Made by a program: the position numbers and the translations under genes. From Brugia malayi (taxonomy: Eukaryota > Nematoda > Chromadorea > Rhabditida > Onchocercidae), in the NCBI RefSeq assembly GCF_000002995.4, contig NW_025062476.1, positions 13,821,001-13,885,000 on the forward strand: DNA of 64,000 nucleotides, in the 5' to 3' direction. The notes beneath the pieces were generated by a model. It had not been told where the DNA came from. It ran no database searches and worked only from the letters and a program-made list of their open reading frames with translations. Below are positions 52,535 through 64,000 of this stretch, piece after piece; positions within the stretch are counted from its first letter, which is position 1, and the number at the start of each line of letters is the position of its first letter.

Positions 52535-54756
52535 TAGCTGCTATGAAATTAAAAACAACCGTTCACAAATGTCAAAAAAGTTTAATTACCATTTCTTCTA
52601 TAGGAAAGTGATTTAAACATATTTTGCTTTCAGCTTATAATTTTGTATTATTTCAAAAATCTTTTTATTTCTTTGAATAAATTATGCAAAATCATAGATA
52701 TTAGTTATTAAAAAAAATTTTTTTTTTTGAATAAAAAAATTATTTCTTCTTTCTTTATAAAATATTAAAAAAATTTTTTTCTTTGTTTTGGACTCAAATA
52801 ATGTTGGTAATACATAAAGTATTGTTAATTGATTTTTGCTCTCTTTTCTTTCTTCTTCCGTCGTTCAAAATTATATTTATTTAAAATTTTTGCAGTTGTT
52901 GTTTTCATCTAATAATTATTTATTATTACTTATCTAATAGTAATTAATATTTATATTTATACACTTTAAAAATTCTTCAAACTTCTTAAAAGAAAGAAAG
53001 CCCAGTTTAAATTATCACAATTCTGAGATTTTTTTTTCTCAATTCATAAGTTTTGATTTCTATTATTTCAATTTCAATTATCCACCATTACTTAGTATTT
53101 CTGTATTTATTTTCTATTCTTTAAAGTTTTGTTTCGATTATTTCTAATTGTTCTCAAAACTTTTATTAGAATTTTACTAAAATCGTTTTTAGAATCGTTC
53201 ATTTTTAGCTTAGCTATGAACTCTGAGCTATTTATTTTTTATTTTTTATTTTTTTGCTTTTTTTTAATAGCAATTTTTAGTATATTTAAATTTTACTATC
53301 AATCCTTCTCACATCTTTATTTCACGAATGTTTGATGAGATTAGAGAAAAAATTAATATTTATTTCAAAAATTAATCTTTCAAAATGATTTCTTTCCAGT
53401 AGTTTATACCTTTTAAAAATTGATAAGAGCATGAGCGAATTCAATGAAGCGATGAACTTTTTTAAAATTTATTTATTTATATTTATCTTTGTTCCTTACT
53501 CTTTTTTTAAACGACGTCAAATATGATAAATTTTTTTTGAAAAGTTGTCGCTTTCTCTCCTTTTTTTTGCAAAAGTATCAAATATTACAGTAAGTTTATA
53601 GTATTTAGGAAATTTGTTTACCTTTTCTATGTTTCCGTAATATTCTTGGGAAATTTCACTTTTCAAATTTAAATTTACGCATAAAATCTTTAGGAATGTT
53701 TTTTTTTTTTTTCAAACCGATGTAAAATACTGGCAAAATTTTATTTTTTTTTCCATTAATATATCAATAATTTTTAAAAATGTTTCAACTTTTATTTCAT
53801 TCATTGCGATGGAATTGATAAAAAAGTTACAAAAAAAAAAAATCATAAGCTAATTTGAATTAATTACATTAAATTGTAATTTAAATTGCAGAATTCGCAT
53901 CAGTCATTGAAATTTTATCGAAAACAATTTTAATTTATATTCAAATTTTAGTATTATCTGTCCTTCGTTATGTATTTTGATTTATCTCAGACAATTGCTT
54001 TTGCTATTTTTCTAAAAAAAGAAACAAAACAAAAAAAAAAAAAACTAATTAATCAATTTTAGAAAGTATACTGAAAACAATTGTTTCAGTTGCATTTGTT
54101 TTTGTTTTTTTCGCATCCTTACTGATTTTCCATCTATTTGTTAAAATTTTAAATTGTTTATGTACTTCATAATGCATAATTCAAAATTGTAATAAATTTC
54201 GAAATTTGTGAGGAAAAGCCATTTAATATTTAAATTAATTACAAGCTAAATTAATTTTATCATTTATTGAGTTAATCAAATTAATTAATTAATTATTTAA
54301 AGCTCAGTATCTAAGGTTTATTTTAATCTAACATTTTTTTTTTTTTTTTTTGAAAAACTTTGGGGTTTTTTTTAACTATTCAACTTTTTTCTGGCTTTTT
54401 ATATTTCATTTAAAAAAAAATTTTTTTTAGAGGTAAATCAATTAATTAAACTGATCAATTGAATGATTGCATAAATTGATCGAATGCTTTCGTAGTGTAG
54501 AAATTAATTTATCCAGCAAGGTTTGTTTCGAATTTTGATTTTTATCAAACAAATCAATCATGATATATCTATGTTAGAAAAGATTTTTTTTTTTTTTTTT
54601 AGAGCAAGTTATTTTATTCAATTTATTGATTTAAATATTCATTTAAAAAAATCTTAAATTTTAGCACTGGAAATTATGAATTGATTAATTAAAAAAATTC
54701 TTTTTTTAAATGATCATAGCTCTTTTCTTTCTTTCTTTTTTTTGTTGTTTAAGAAA
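52535..54756. other. Divergent intergenic region
   Basis: AT-rich promoter-side spacer between the kinase (minus) and the small cysteine-rich gene (plus). Long T tracts near 54338-54351 and 54587-54600. No gene seen; the frame at 53129-53335 is low-complexity. Confidence 0.6.
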
Positions 54757-54985
54757 ATGAAAAGTTGGGCAAAAATTGCTGGGAGAGTTTTCTTCTCCCT
54801 CTATCTAATTGCATTTATAAGACGAATATTTGGCGTATGCCCAAATTCCCGAGATATTCCACCGCCAATATGCGCCTTTTTGTTTACCAACAATGAATGC
54901 TTGGATGCTTTTTGTGTGGTTAACGAGAATTCACAACAAATGGAACTTAATCAATTGGTTATCATTATTTGCTATAAGTTTTTGG

Positions 54986-55016
<31 letters not shown>

Positions 55017-55446
55017 TTAATTTTATATTTTAATAAAATTCCATTAAAAAAAAAATTCACAATTTATGCACATAAATTTTTTTAATATTAAAAAAAGTTT
55101 TCGATTGTAGTAACAATTTTCTAAACTAAAGTTTAATAAATGGTTTTTTTCTTTTTTTCTGTATTTATACGATTAGTGCCCAATTTTTTAGATATAAATA
55201 TATTTAAAAAAAAAAAAAAAGTTTTCATTTAAAACAGAAATTTTTTAGTGGAATAATCAAATTACATTAGCAATAATACGATCGGATTGCTTTTTGGATT
55301 TATACGATGGCGCTAATGTCACTGATACACATCGATTTTTAGGCGGTGAAATTAGCGATAATAATATTTATGACTTATCAAGGTATGCATTTGCTAATCG
55401 TACAAGTTCATATATTTGTCAATGTAATGGTTTTTTGATGAATTAA
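54757..55446 (+). CDS. Small cysteine-rich membrane or secreted protein, unrecognised
   Basis: Two exons in phase, 54757-54957 and 55249-55446; 132 residues. ATG at 54757 follows TTTGTTGTTTAAG, a possible trans-splice acceptor. The N-terminus MKSWAKIAGRVFFSLYLIAF contains a hydrophobic stretch flanked by Arg/Lys, a possible signal peptide or anchor. It is followed by a domain with eight cysteines: FGVCPNSRDIPPPICAF, NNECLDAFCVVNEN, RSDCFLDLYDGANVTDTHRF and SSYICQCNGFLMN, then the stop. Two potential N-glycosylation sites (NVT, NRT). A GTATGC donor inside the last exon (after DLSR) could extend the gene, but read-through gives a sensible cysteine-containing end. I do not recognise the family; a filarial secreted protein is a reasonable guess. 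Confidence 0.6.
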
Positions 55447-55879
55447 ATTGTTTACATTTTTTATTTCTCTCTCTCTCTCTTTCCTTCCTTTTCTTTTTTT
55501 TTATATTTTTTCTTTCTAATCCTTTCAATTAATTGGTTGTAATTTAATTTAAAAAAGTAGCAACAATAATAATTTAATATCAAATCTTAACTTTATTCTG
55601 TAAATATTCAAATGTTTGTAAATTATTTATTTTATTATTTTATAGCATTTATTACAATCTTATGAGTTAATTAATTGCATGGCAATAAATAATTTAGATT
55701 ATTAATTAATTTGTAAATATTTTCTTTTTTTACATTTTTAAGTGTTTTTTTATGCTTCAAATTGTATAAATATAAATTGGACAATATTTATTATTGATAT
55801 TTTCATATAAATTTAGGTATTATTTGTTTAACATCAAAATGACATATTATATAGTATGTTACAATATCGGTACATATAA

Positions 55880-56050
55880 TAAAGGTAAAGGTATTATCAA
55901 TTTATCGGAATGCTTAATAAATCAAAAAGTAATAAAGTATGCAGTCTACCGGTATAGGTAACAAAGGTAAAAGGTATAGATAATAAAGGTAAAAGTGTAT
56001 AGGTAATAAAGGTAAAAGTATATAGGTAGTATAGGTAAAAGTAATGTACC
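55880..56050 (+). repeat. Degenerate short tandem repeat, GGTAAAAG/TATAGGTAATAAA type
   Basis: Repeated blocks of the form GTATAGGTAATAAAGGTAAAA, about 20-23 bp, with several diverged copies. Confidence 0.7.
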
Positions 56051-59000
56051 TGTACACGTAATAAACGTAGAAAAAGTATTAGTGATTCTTTTTTTTCTTT
56101 TTTTTTTTCATTATGGTTCAAAGGTTAAATAGTAGAAAAACGAAAGTAAAAATTTTTTTGCTTTCGTTTTTCATTTGAAAGCAAAAGTTGAACGAAAAAA
56201 AGAAAAAAAAAACAACCATTATCAAATTTATTTCTTTTTTTTTACAAATAAAAATTAAATTAATTTTGTTAATATTAAATTTAAATTCGAACTTTTTATT
56301 TATTTAGTATTATTAATTCAAAATAAATTTTACTTTTCTTTCTTTTGTTTGTTTGTGCTTTTTTTTCTTCTTTTATGAAAAGATAATATAATAAATGTTG
56401 TTGAAATAGGAATTCAAATCATCCAGACATTACAATAATATTGTATTTTTTGAATGCAATAATAATTCGTTCGTCTTCGTTTGCCTCCAAAATTTTTTTT
56501 TTTTTTTTTTTCATTTTTTTTGGCTTTTATTTTCTTTTTTATCGTTTATAAATTATGAAAAGTTTCTGAAAATGATAAGCTTTTTCTTTCTTTCTTTTTC
56601 ATTTCTTTTATTTTTTCATTCTTTTTTTTGTTTCTTCTAATAGAAATGAAAAATTGTTTTGCTTTTTGCTTTTTCTTTTTTACTATTTATTTCTTACAAA
56701 TTTTCCTTTAGTTTAAATTAAAATTAAATTAAATTAATAAAAGCAAAGAAGGAAAAAATTAGTAAAAAAATAAAAGAATCATTTAGTAATTTTTTTCATT
56801 TTATTTAGATTGACAATAATATCTGAAGATCTGCTGCCACTGCCATCCTTATGTTAAGTCTTATTTGACAAAATTAAATTTGTAATCGATGACTACTCTT
56901 TTAATTTATCAATCGATCATCATCATCAATCATTCATTTAATCTCCAACAAATTAATTTAACAAATCATTTTTTAAATTACCGTAAAAATATTTGAAAGT
57001 AATTTGAATCACATATATATATATAAATTCACTGTTAAACATTTATCATTAACTTTTTGCTTTTGCTTTTGCTTTACTTTTAATTTTAATTTCTGTTTGA
57101 TAATTAAAATGAAAAAAAAATTACAATTCTTTTTCTTGTCTTTCGTTTTTTTCTTTTTTTTTAAACAGTTATCGATGATTGTCATTAATTAATTGAATGC
57201 ATAAACTCAAAAAACTTAAATTTAAAAGTTAGCTTAATTAATTAAACAGAACAAAGAGAGAAAAGCGTTTAAATTTTTTTCTTAACATTTTCCTTTCTTT
57301 TTCTTTTAAAAAATAATTGAATGAAAAATAAAATTAAAAACAAAATAAATGTTATTCATTATTAATTAACAGTTCAAAACATAATTTTAAAATTATTATT
57401 GTTGAGAAAAAGATAAAAGGAACTTTGTCATTCTTAAAATGACAAAGTTCCTTTTTTTTTCCTTTTTTTTCTTTCAACTTGCCCATCTACCAATGCATTT
57501 GTAGAAATGAAAATACCGAATGAATGAAAGATCAGAATTAGCATAAGCCATTTTAATTTGCATTCGTCCTTTCCCATCTCTCTTTTTCTCATCTGTCCAT
57601 TGATTATTCCTGTTTGCTGATAAGTGATAATACCTTATCAAATCATAACATATTTGTTCATTTACTGATCTCTTTTGCAAATATTGCACACTTCTTTTTT
57701 CCTTTTTCTTTTGTTTTTATTTTTTCTTTGATATATAAAAATTTACGATTATCCCATTTCTAATTTCTTTCTTTCTCTCTTTTTTTTCCTTCTAAAAAAT
57801 TAAATATTAAGTGAAAAAAAAAAAAAAGAACAGAATTAATTATCATATTGTTGAGAGAAAAGAAATAGCAACGAAAAAAGAAAGAAACAACGATATGAAA
57901 TGATAAAAAAATTGAAATTTGTAAGCAATATCTTTTAGCTTACACTCAACAAAACTTCAACCGCAATTAGTTTATGTGTAATAATTTTGCCTGAATACAT
58001 GAATATATTAGCATTGATTCATTTCATTCAAAAATAAAATAAACATTTGCATTATGTCACAGTGAATAATAATAATAATAATAAATCAGCAAAATGTAAA
58101 TGAAAAAAAAAGAAAAGTAACAAAAAGTAAAGAAATAAAGGAAATGAAAGATGGGATAAGAGGCAAAAATAAAAAAAGAGAAGAGAAGAGAAGAGAAAGT
58201 AAAACTGAAATATAAAATACAGAGTAAATTCATAAGTGATGACAAAAAAAGGAAAAATTACATAATAAGAATAATTAGATAAAATTAAAATATGAAATTT
58301 TGAATCAAAAAGATGCAAAAGATTTTGAAGAATAAAATTTCAATTTAAAATGAAAAATTCAAATAAATAACTACTAATCAATGGATTGATTTGATTCAAC
58401 TGATTAAATTTTAATTTGCTTAAAATATAAATGTAATGAATGGGCAATTTGTTGCACTGTGATATATTCTTGTAAACAAATGCTGGAAATTTCTTGTAGA
58501 ATGATAAGGGAGAAAAGATCAAATAACAAACATTGATAACAAAAATTTGAAAAAAAAAAAAAAGAAAAATTTTGATTTGTAGAAAAGTAAGACGAAAAAT
58601 AAAATAAAACTGTGGTAAATTTTTGAAATTCTATCAAGAAATTTCAAATTTATTTACAAGAAATATAAAAGAAGACATTTGCATAGATTAAAAGATTTCT
58701 TTCATTTCCTTTTCTCTCCCTTTTTTTTGAAGTGATTTGATAAAGCATATCAATGTATAAAAGGTACACACATAAATATAATACTCACACATGCACACAT
58801 ACACATACACATACACACATACATGTATACAAATACAAGAAGAAAACACATTGAAGTGATAAGATATCATAGTGATAGTGATAAATAACTGACACCCATC
58901 AATCAATATATATATAATCACTATATCATCCATTCTTGATTCTAGCAGATGACACTTTTGAAAAAAAAAAAAAGAAGGAAAACTGTCGCAATGAAAAATC

Positions 59001-59736
59001 ATTTCTTTTATTTTATGCCATGGAAAAAAAGTGAATGAATGAAAAAGAAATATCAAAAAGAAGGAAAAAAGTTGAAAATAAAACGATAGTTGGTATCACA
59101 AACATTTAATTACCAGAAATATCAAAAATTTGAAATCAAATTTGGTAATTAAGATATAATATTTTTTAATTATTCCATTCCATTTTTTCTTTTTTTTTTT
59201 AACAAAAATCTTCATTTTGTCAAAATAGTATGTAAAAAAAAAATCAAAACATTCATTTAGATTATGTAAATTTGAATTTTAATGAAAAAAAAAAAGATAT
59301 CGAGGTAGATCAAAACATCAGGAAAAAAAAAGGAAGAATTTTCAGTGCTGCTATTTTACTTTTGTATCTTTTTTCTTTTCCTCTCCTTAGCTTCTAAACG
59401 GAATAAAATGCTTTGCTTTTTGTTTAGTTTTTCTTTTTTTTAAATAAACAGTAGCAGCAGAAAGACAAATTTGAATTGAACTGAAATTTCAACAATGAAC
59501 CTAAAATTATATTAGAAACATGAAACATATTACACTTAAAAATTCAATCATTTCAAGTGATGGAAAAGAAATTTTATGCAAAATAAAATGAAAGAATAAA
59601 GCACATTGAGGAATGAACGAAGTGCTAAAAAGGATACACACAATTGGTAGGTTAACAACAAAAAAGGTAGCAGTTTTTAGGATTTTATTTTAAAAAATCG
59701 TAAAAAGTGGAAAAAATTGACGAAGACAATTGGACA

Positions 59737-59870
59737 AATGAATTAATGAATGAATGAATGAATGAATGAATGGATGAATGATTGAATGGATGAATGAATG
59801 ATTGAATGAATGAATGAATGAAATCAATGAATAGGTAAATAAATGAATGAATGAATGAATGCATAAGATA
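59737..59870. repeat. GAAT tetranucleotide microsatellite
   Basis: Interrupted (GAAT)n with GGAT and GATT variants. It resembles the shorter tract at about 2800-2870. Confidence 0.9.
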
Positions 59871-60467
59871 ACCACAACTGAAAATATCAACAGTAGCACT
59901 TTACTAGGCAAGATCATAAATTGTAATAATAATTTAAAAATTGTTTCACAAAAATGAAGAAAATTTGATTGATAAAAAAAAAAGAAAAAAATCCTATAAA
60001 AGTGCTTGGAATTTGAGAATAAAAGGAATACTTCAAAATGATTTTTTTCAAATTTCATGAATATACATTTAGCTTTTTCTTTTCTTCTTTCTTTCTATTT
60101 TTTTTCATCCTATACATAATTAGTAAGTTTAGAAAAAAATAAATAAATAAAAAAACAAAATTTATCGGAAAAATCATCACATAATAAAACTTTAAAAGAA
60201 AAAAGACAATAGTAATACAAGTAAATATCTGCTTGCTAATTAAAGAAAAGAAAAAAATAGCAAACAAATATAGTTATAATAATAATCATAATCATAATTT
60301 CATCATTATCATCATAATAATCAAAATTTCCTAATATGAAAACAGACAGAGAGTACAAGAATTTATAATTTTCATTACAGAATTTAAAATGTTCATCATT
60401 TTGTAATTAATTAATTTTACTTTTAAAATTATTTTTCTTCTTTGTTCCATTCCAGCACTCGATCACC

Positions 60468-61651
60468 TCAATATGAACTCAGAAAATCATCTTCACTAGC
60501 ATGATAATATGCTATGACACCGTTATCCATATTTTCATATGATCTTTGGGCACAATTAAGATGTGCGACATTAATGGAACGCCTTAAACGTCGTCGTAAA
60601 GAAGAATTATTTCCTTTACTTCTTCCATCTACGTTATGATTTCCAAACTGAAACAGAATGAACAATTTAAGAGAATAAAAAAAAAAAAAAAGAAAAATGG
60701 AACGGATAAAATTAATTTAAAATTTTTATTTTAAATACTTCATAAAACAGTACAATTGATATTTTTTTTTTTTTTTTAATTAATCAACTATCAAGGCTTT
60801 TCCATACAAGTTAATTAAAAACTTTTTGGGATTTAAAAATTTTCAATATTAAGCTATTGTTGAGTGGTATAAATAAAACAAAATTTATCGTAATGATGAT
60901 TAAAATTAAGTAATGAAATTTTATCCCTTTTTTTCTCATCTCAATTTATTTCAAATTTGCATAAACTCTAAATTAACAACTGTATTCACCTTGCTGGCAC
61001 TTAAAACAGTTGCCGGACTTGAAAAACCGCTGATAAAACCGGAATCATCACCAACTCCCTGATTACTGCTTTCTGGAGACGTACGCTGAGAGCACGCTAA
61101 CGATGACAATGACACGTCTGGTGTTGCTGCTACTACTATTGATGGCGCATTTGGTGGTGTCAAAGATGGCGACTGAGGTGACTCAGACGTAGGTGGCGCA
61201 ACTAGGCTATTCGGTGATAGATTGCGCTTTTCATGACCACTATTGGAACCCGTCACAAGATTATGCACCGTATTCATATAGGGGTACAAAATTTGCTACA
61301 AATAAAATTATATGACAAAGATTAGATATTTCAAGTAATTAAAAATGTAAATAATTTTATTTTTAAAATTTCAAAAAATTTTACAAAATAATTTATAAAA
61401 TATAATATAACAAATTCATTCAATTTTTTTTCTCCATTATTTCACCTCCTTTTTTTTTTCATAAATATTATAATATATTAAAAAGAAATGAAAATAAAAT
61501 AAAAAAAACGGACATACCGGATCACATCGTAAAACGTTTACAAGTGCGTCTTCTGCATACTGAACAATATTTGGAGAACCAGAACAAATTGCTGCGAATA
61601 GCAAACAAATCGCTGCTTGTACAGATGGTACCAAAAATGCAAATTTCTCAT
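60468..61651 (-). CDS. C-terminal part of an unrecognised protein (5' end outside window)
   Basis: Three exons in phase: 61518-61651, 60990-61295 and 60647 down to the TGA at 60468-60470; 182 residues visible. The first exon is helical and hydrophobic, HEAT/ARM-like in character (FLVPSVQAAICLLFAAICSG then SPNIVQYAEDALVNVLRCDP). The middle exon is Ser/Pro-rich and probably disordered (LVAPPTSESPQSPSLTPPNA, then GVGDDSGFISGFSSPATV). The last exon is basic then mixed (NNSSLRRRLRRSINVAHLNC, then HASEDDFLSSY and a stop). The pattern suggests the tail of a large helical-repeat or scaffold protein with phosphorylatable Ser/Pro sites. I cannot name the family. The upstream acceptor (TTTCAG at 61652) shows that the gene continues to the right, but no further exon is apparent up to 64000. 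Confidence 0.7.
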
Positions 61652-64000
61652 CTGAAATTATTTTCGTATTAATTTTTTTTTACATACAAAAATTATGTTT
61701 TATTTAAAAAAAAAAAATCTATGTGTCAATTTAAGTATTATTTCAAAAAATAAATAAAAATTTAAAATAATGCACACATAAATTCTTCATTTCTTCGTTC
61801 ATTTTTTTTCCGCCACAAATTATATTAAAATAATAAAAAAAATAAGAAAGAGAAAATGGTAATATATCATTCATTGATTAAAAATTATTATTATTACTGT
61901 TAATATCATAAAAAAAAGAGAGAATAAAAAACAGATAATCAACTGATGAAAAAGAGAAAGCATAATAATAATAAAAAAAGAAAAGAAGATATTTAAGAAA
62001 AATTTTAATTAGAAATTTTGAAATCTAAAAATATCTCATAGAATTTAAAAAGAAATATAAATATAGGATAGAAATAAAAGAAATATCAATAAATACGTAT
62101 TGATAATAATGATAGAAGGTGATCGATTCATGTGATGAAACAGTAGATTGATTGATTGAATTGATTGATAGATCAATAGAATGAATAAATAAATTAGAGA
62201 AAATGAATAATTTGAATATGAATTGATAACTGAGAATATGTATTGTGTTACAGTGTAATAATAGTACTTTAAATATAATTCTAAATGAAAATCAATAACT
62301 TTCTTATATAATTTAGAAATTGTTCTTTCGCTCTTTTCTTTTCTTTTTTATTAATTAAGAAGATTATCCCTTTTTACATCAAATATTAGCAAAACAAATA
62401 AATTGATTAAAAAAATTAGAAAAAAACTTTGTGCAAAAAGGAGAAACTTTTTTTTTAATGGAAAATTTTTATCATATGATCACAATATGATAAAATTTTC
62501 GTGATTTTCACGATAAAAATCAGTGTTTTTTCCACCTTTTTTTTATTTTTTTAATTTTTTTCTTCTTTTTTTCTTTTTCATAAAAATCAACAAAATTTGG
62601 AAAATGTCTGATTAAAAAAAAAGCAAAAGAAATGAAATAGTAGATGAGACTAATTCATTTCCATCTTTCATCACAAGTCATCAATGCTTTTTTTTTTTCC
62701 TTTGATACTAACTTTTTTTGCTCAAATACTGGTTTAAATTTAAGGAATCTTTCAAAAAAAAAAAAGATTCTGTAAGCTACAAAAATATTTCATATCAATC
62801 ATTTTGCTTAAAAATATTAATCGTCTATCACTTTCTACTTAAGTTTTCATTTCAGTTATTCTAAATTTAATTTGAAATTTATAATTAAATATAGGTATAA
62901 ATAAAATAGAGTATATATATATATATATATGTTAATATTAATAGTAATAGCTAATTTTGCTTACAAATTTTTTGACACCTACTGCAAGTTAATTAAAATT
63001 CCAACAAAATAATTTAGTTTAAAATTTTTGCCCTGCTATACGTACTTATCAATCAATGATAAAAGTGAATGGTGCAGAACGATCCGATGCAAATTATTAA
63101 TAAAATTAATATATATTTGATTATCAGCTTTATAATTACCAAATATACTTGCAGCAAATGCTTCTTTTGGTTTTTAAATAAATTTTAATACATGGTGTGT
63201 TTGAATAGATCTCTTAAAAAGTGTCAAAATTGAAAATATTTTTAAATTTCAACATTTCTACCTATCTATCTCGTCTTAAGAATGGAATTAGAAAAAAAAA
63301 GAAAATTGAAAACAAATTCTATTAAATTTTTGGAAATAATATCTTTAATTGTAATTGTAATATTCTTCAGCACATAGCTCAATTGAATTGATTGCTTAAT
63401 TAGCAATAAAATGTGCATTTGCTGTTTTTATTGTTTACATTGTTTACAGAGTAATATTAAGAAGAAATTGTTAATTTATAATTAATAAAATGCATCCTAA
63501 TGCTAATACCAATCGTACCATTATGTTTTAAATATAAATGAAGAGAAAATAATAAAACTGTCGAACAATTTAATGTCATTATTAGTCTCTAAAAGCTCAT
63601 TAATTTTTTCAGTCAAGAAGAAAGATTAACAAATCAATGCAAAATAATAACAAATAACATTGCATTCGATTTCATATATTTAACATAAATTAATCATAAA
63701 TGATAATTTATACAATTCATTTATAAAAAAAAATAAAATAATGAAATTTGACCAAAGACAATGAAAATATAATTTACATGAATGAACAAAAGTAAAAAGA
63801 AAGAGAAAAAAAGAAGCCATATGGTCTAAATAATGATATTAGCTGAAAGATTTCAATCATGAAAAAATGAAACATATACAGAGAGAGGGAGAGGGAGAGA
63901 GAAGGATAAGATAGTAAGAAAAAAGGAATATGTCCTGCTGAGGCATGCATGTGCGTTTTATTGGTTAAATAAATACATAAATAAATAAATAAATAACTGA
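61652..64000. other. Intron or upstream sequence of the preceding gene
   Basis: No exon seen. AT-rich, with (TA)n at 62912-62930, a GA tract near 63880-63905 and an ATAA repeat at the right end. Most likely a long intron, because the exon at 61651 has an intact acceptor. Confidence 0.5.

Larger units (their letters stand above)
55447..60467. other. Long intergenic region with simple repeats
   Basis: About 5 kb without a supported gene. Contents: degenerate repeats at 55880-56050, poly-T/TTTC stretches, an ACACAT tract near 58785-58830 and a GAAT tract at 59737-59870. Open frames at 55897-56121, 58052-58318, 58688-59056 and 59690-60058 translate simple sequence. It may include the 3' UTR of the gene ending at 60468. 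Confidence 0.6.

Noticed and set aside
59690..60058. 122-residue His/Ser/Phe-rich open frame
   Set aside because: Translation of the GAAT microsatellite; no splice context and no conservation signal.

Overview
This is about 64 kb of very AT-rich nematode genomic DNA, almost certainly from a filarial parasite. The strongest evidence is an intact four-exon abundant larval transcript (ALT) gene at 30470-32351, a family I know from filarial worms. The ALT sequence looks most like the Brugia/Wuchereria group, but the window alone does not prove the genus. Nearly all genes are split into short exons with GT..AG introns and nematode-type TTTTAG/TTTCAG acceptors, so gene models were built by hand from reading-frame continuity across splice sites.

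Left third. A cuticlin-like ZP-domain gene (504-2423, minus) runs off the left edge. A tRNA-Lys(TTT) lies at 4305-4377. A roughly 16-exon Tudor-domain gene occupies 7507-15529 (minus). A gene-poor stretch follows, with an eight-copy 37-bp minisatellite, a pair of diverged repeats and an isolated N-terminal fragment of an SMC5-like gene (19233-19812, minus).

Middle third. An unrecognised plus-strand gene ending in a cysteine-rich tail (23363-25397) is followed by a solo-LTR-like element. Next is a secreted acidic protein gene whose last five exons form a tandem array: four 186-bp exon+intron units behind one diverged copy. Its large intron holds one intact and one broken zinc-finger module (26854-29389). 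The ALT gene follows on the same strand, with two different minisatellites filling its second and third introns.

Right third. A ten-exon malate/L-lactate dehydrogenase (Ldh_2 family) with a presequence-like N-terminus (35515-39678, plus) converges on a cyclopropane-fatty-acid-synthase-like gene (41238-44688, minus; first exon not found). Upstream of the latter is a near-perfect inverted repeat with about 0.81-kb arms and a 0.4-kb loop (45725-47749). Then come a CK1/tau-tubulin-kinase-like kinase with a hydrophobic C-terminal tail (48557-52534, minus), a small cysteine-rich secreted or membrane protein (54757-55446, plus), and the last three exons of an unrecognised large gene (60468-61651, minus) entering from the right.

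The genes are not an operon or pathway; this is ordinary interspersed nematode gene order. The most unusual material is the secreted repeat-protein/zinc-finger locus next to the ALT gene (26.8-32.4 kb), where recent tandem duplication is concentrated.
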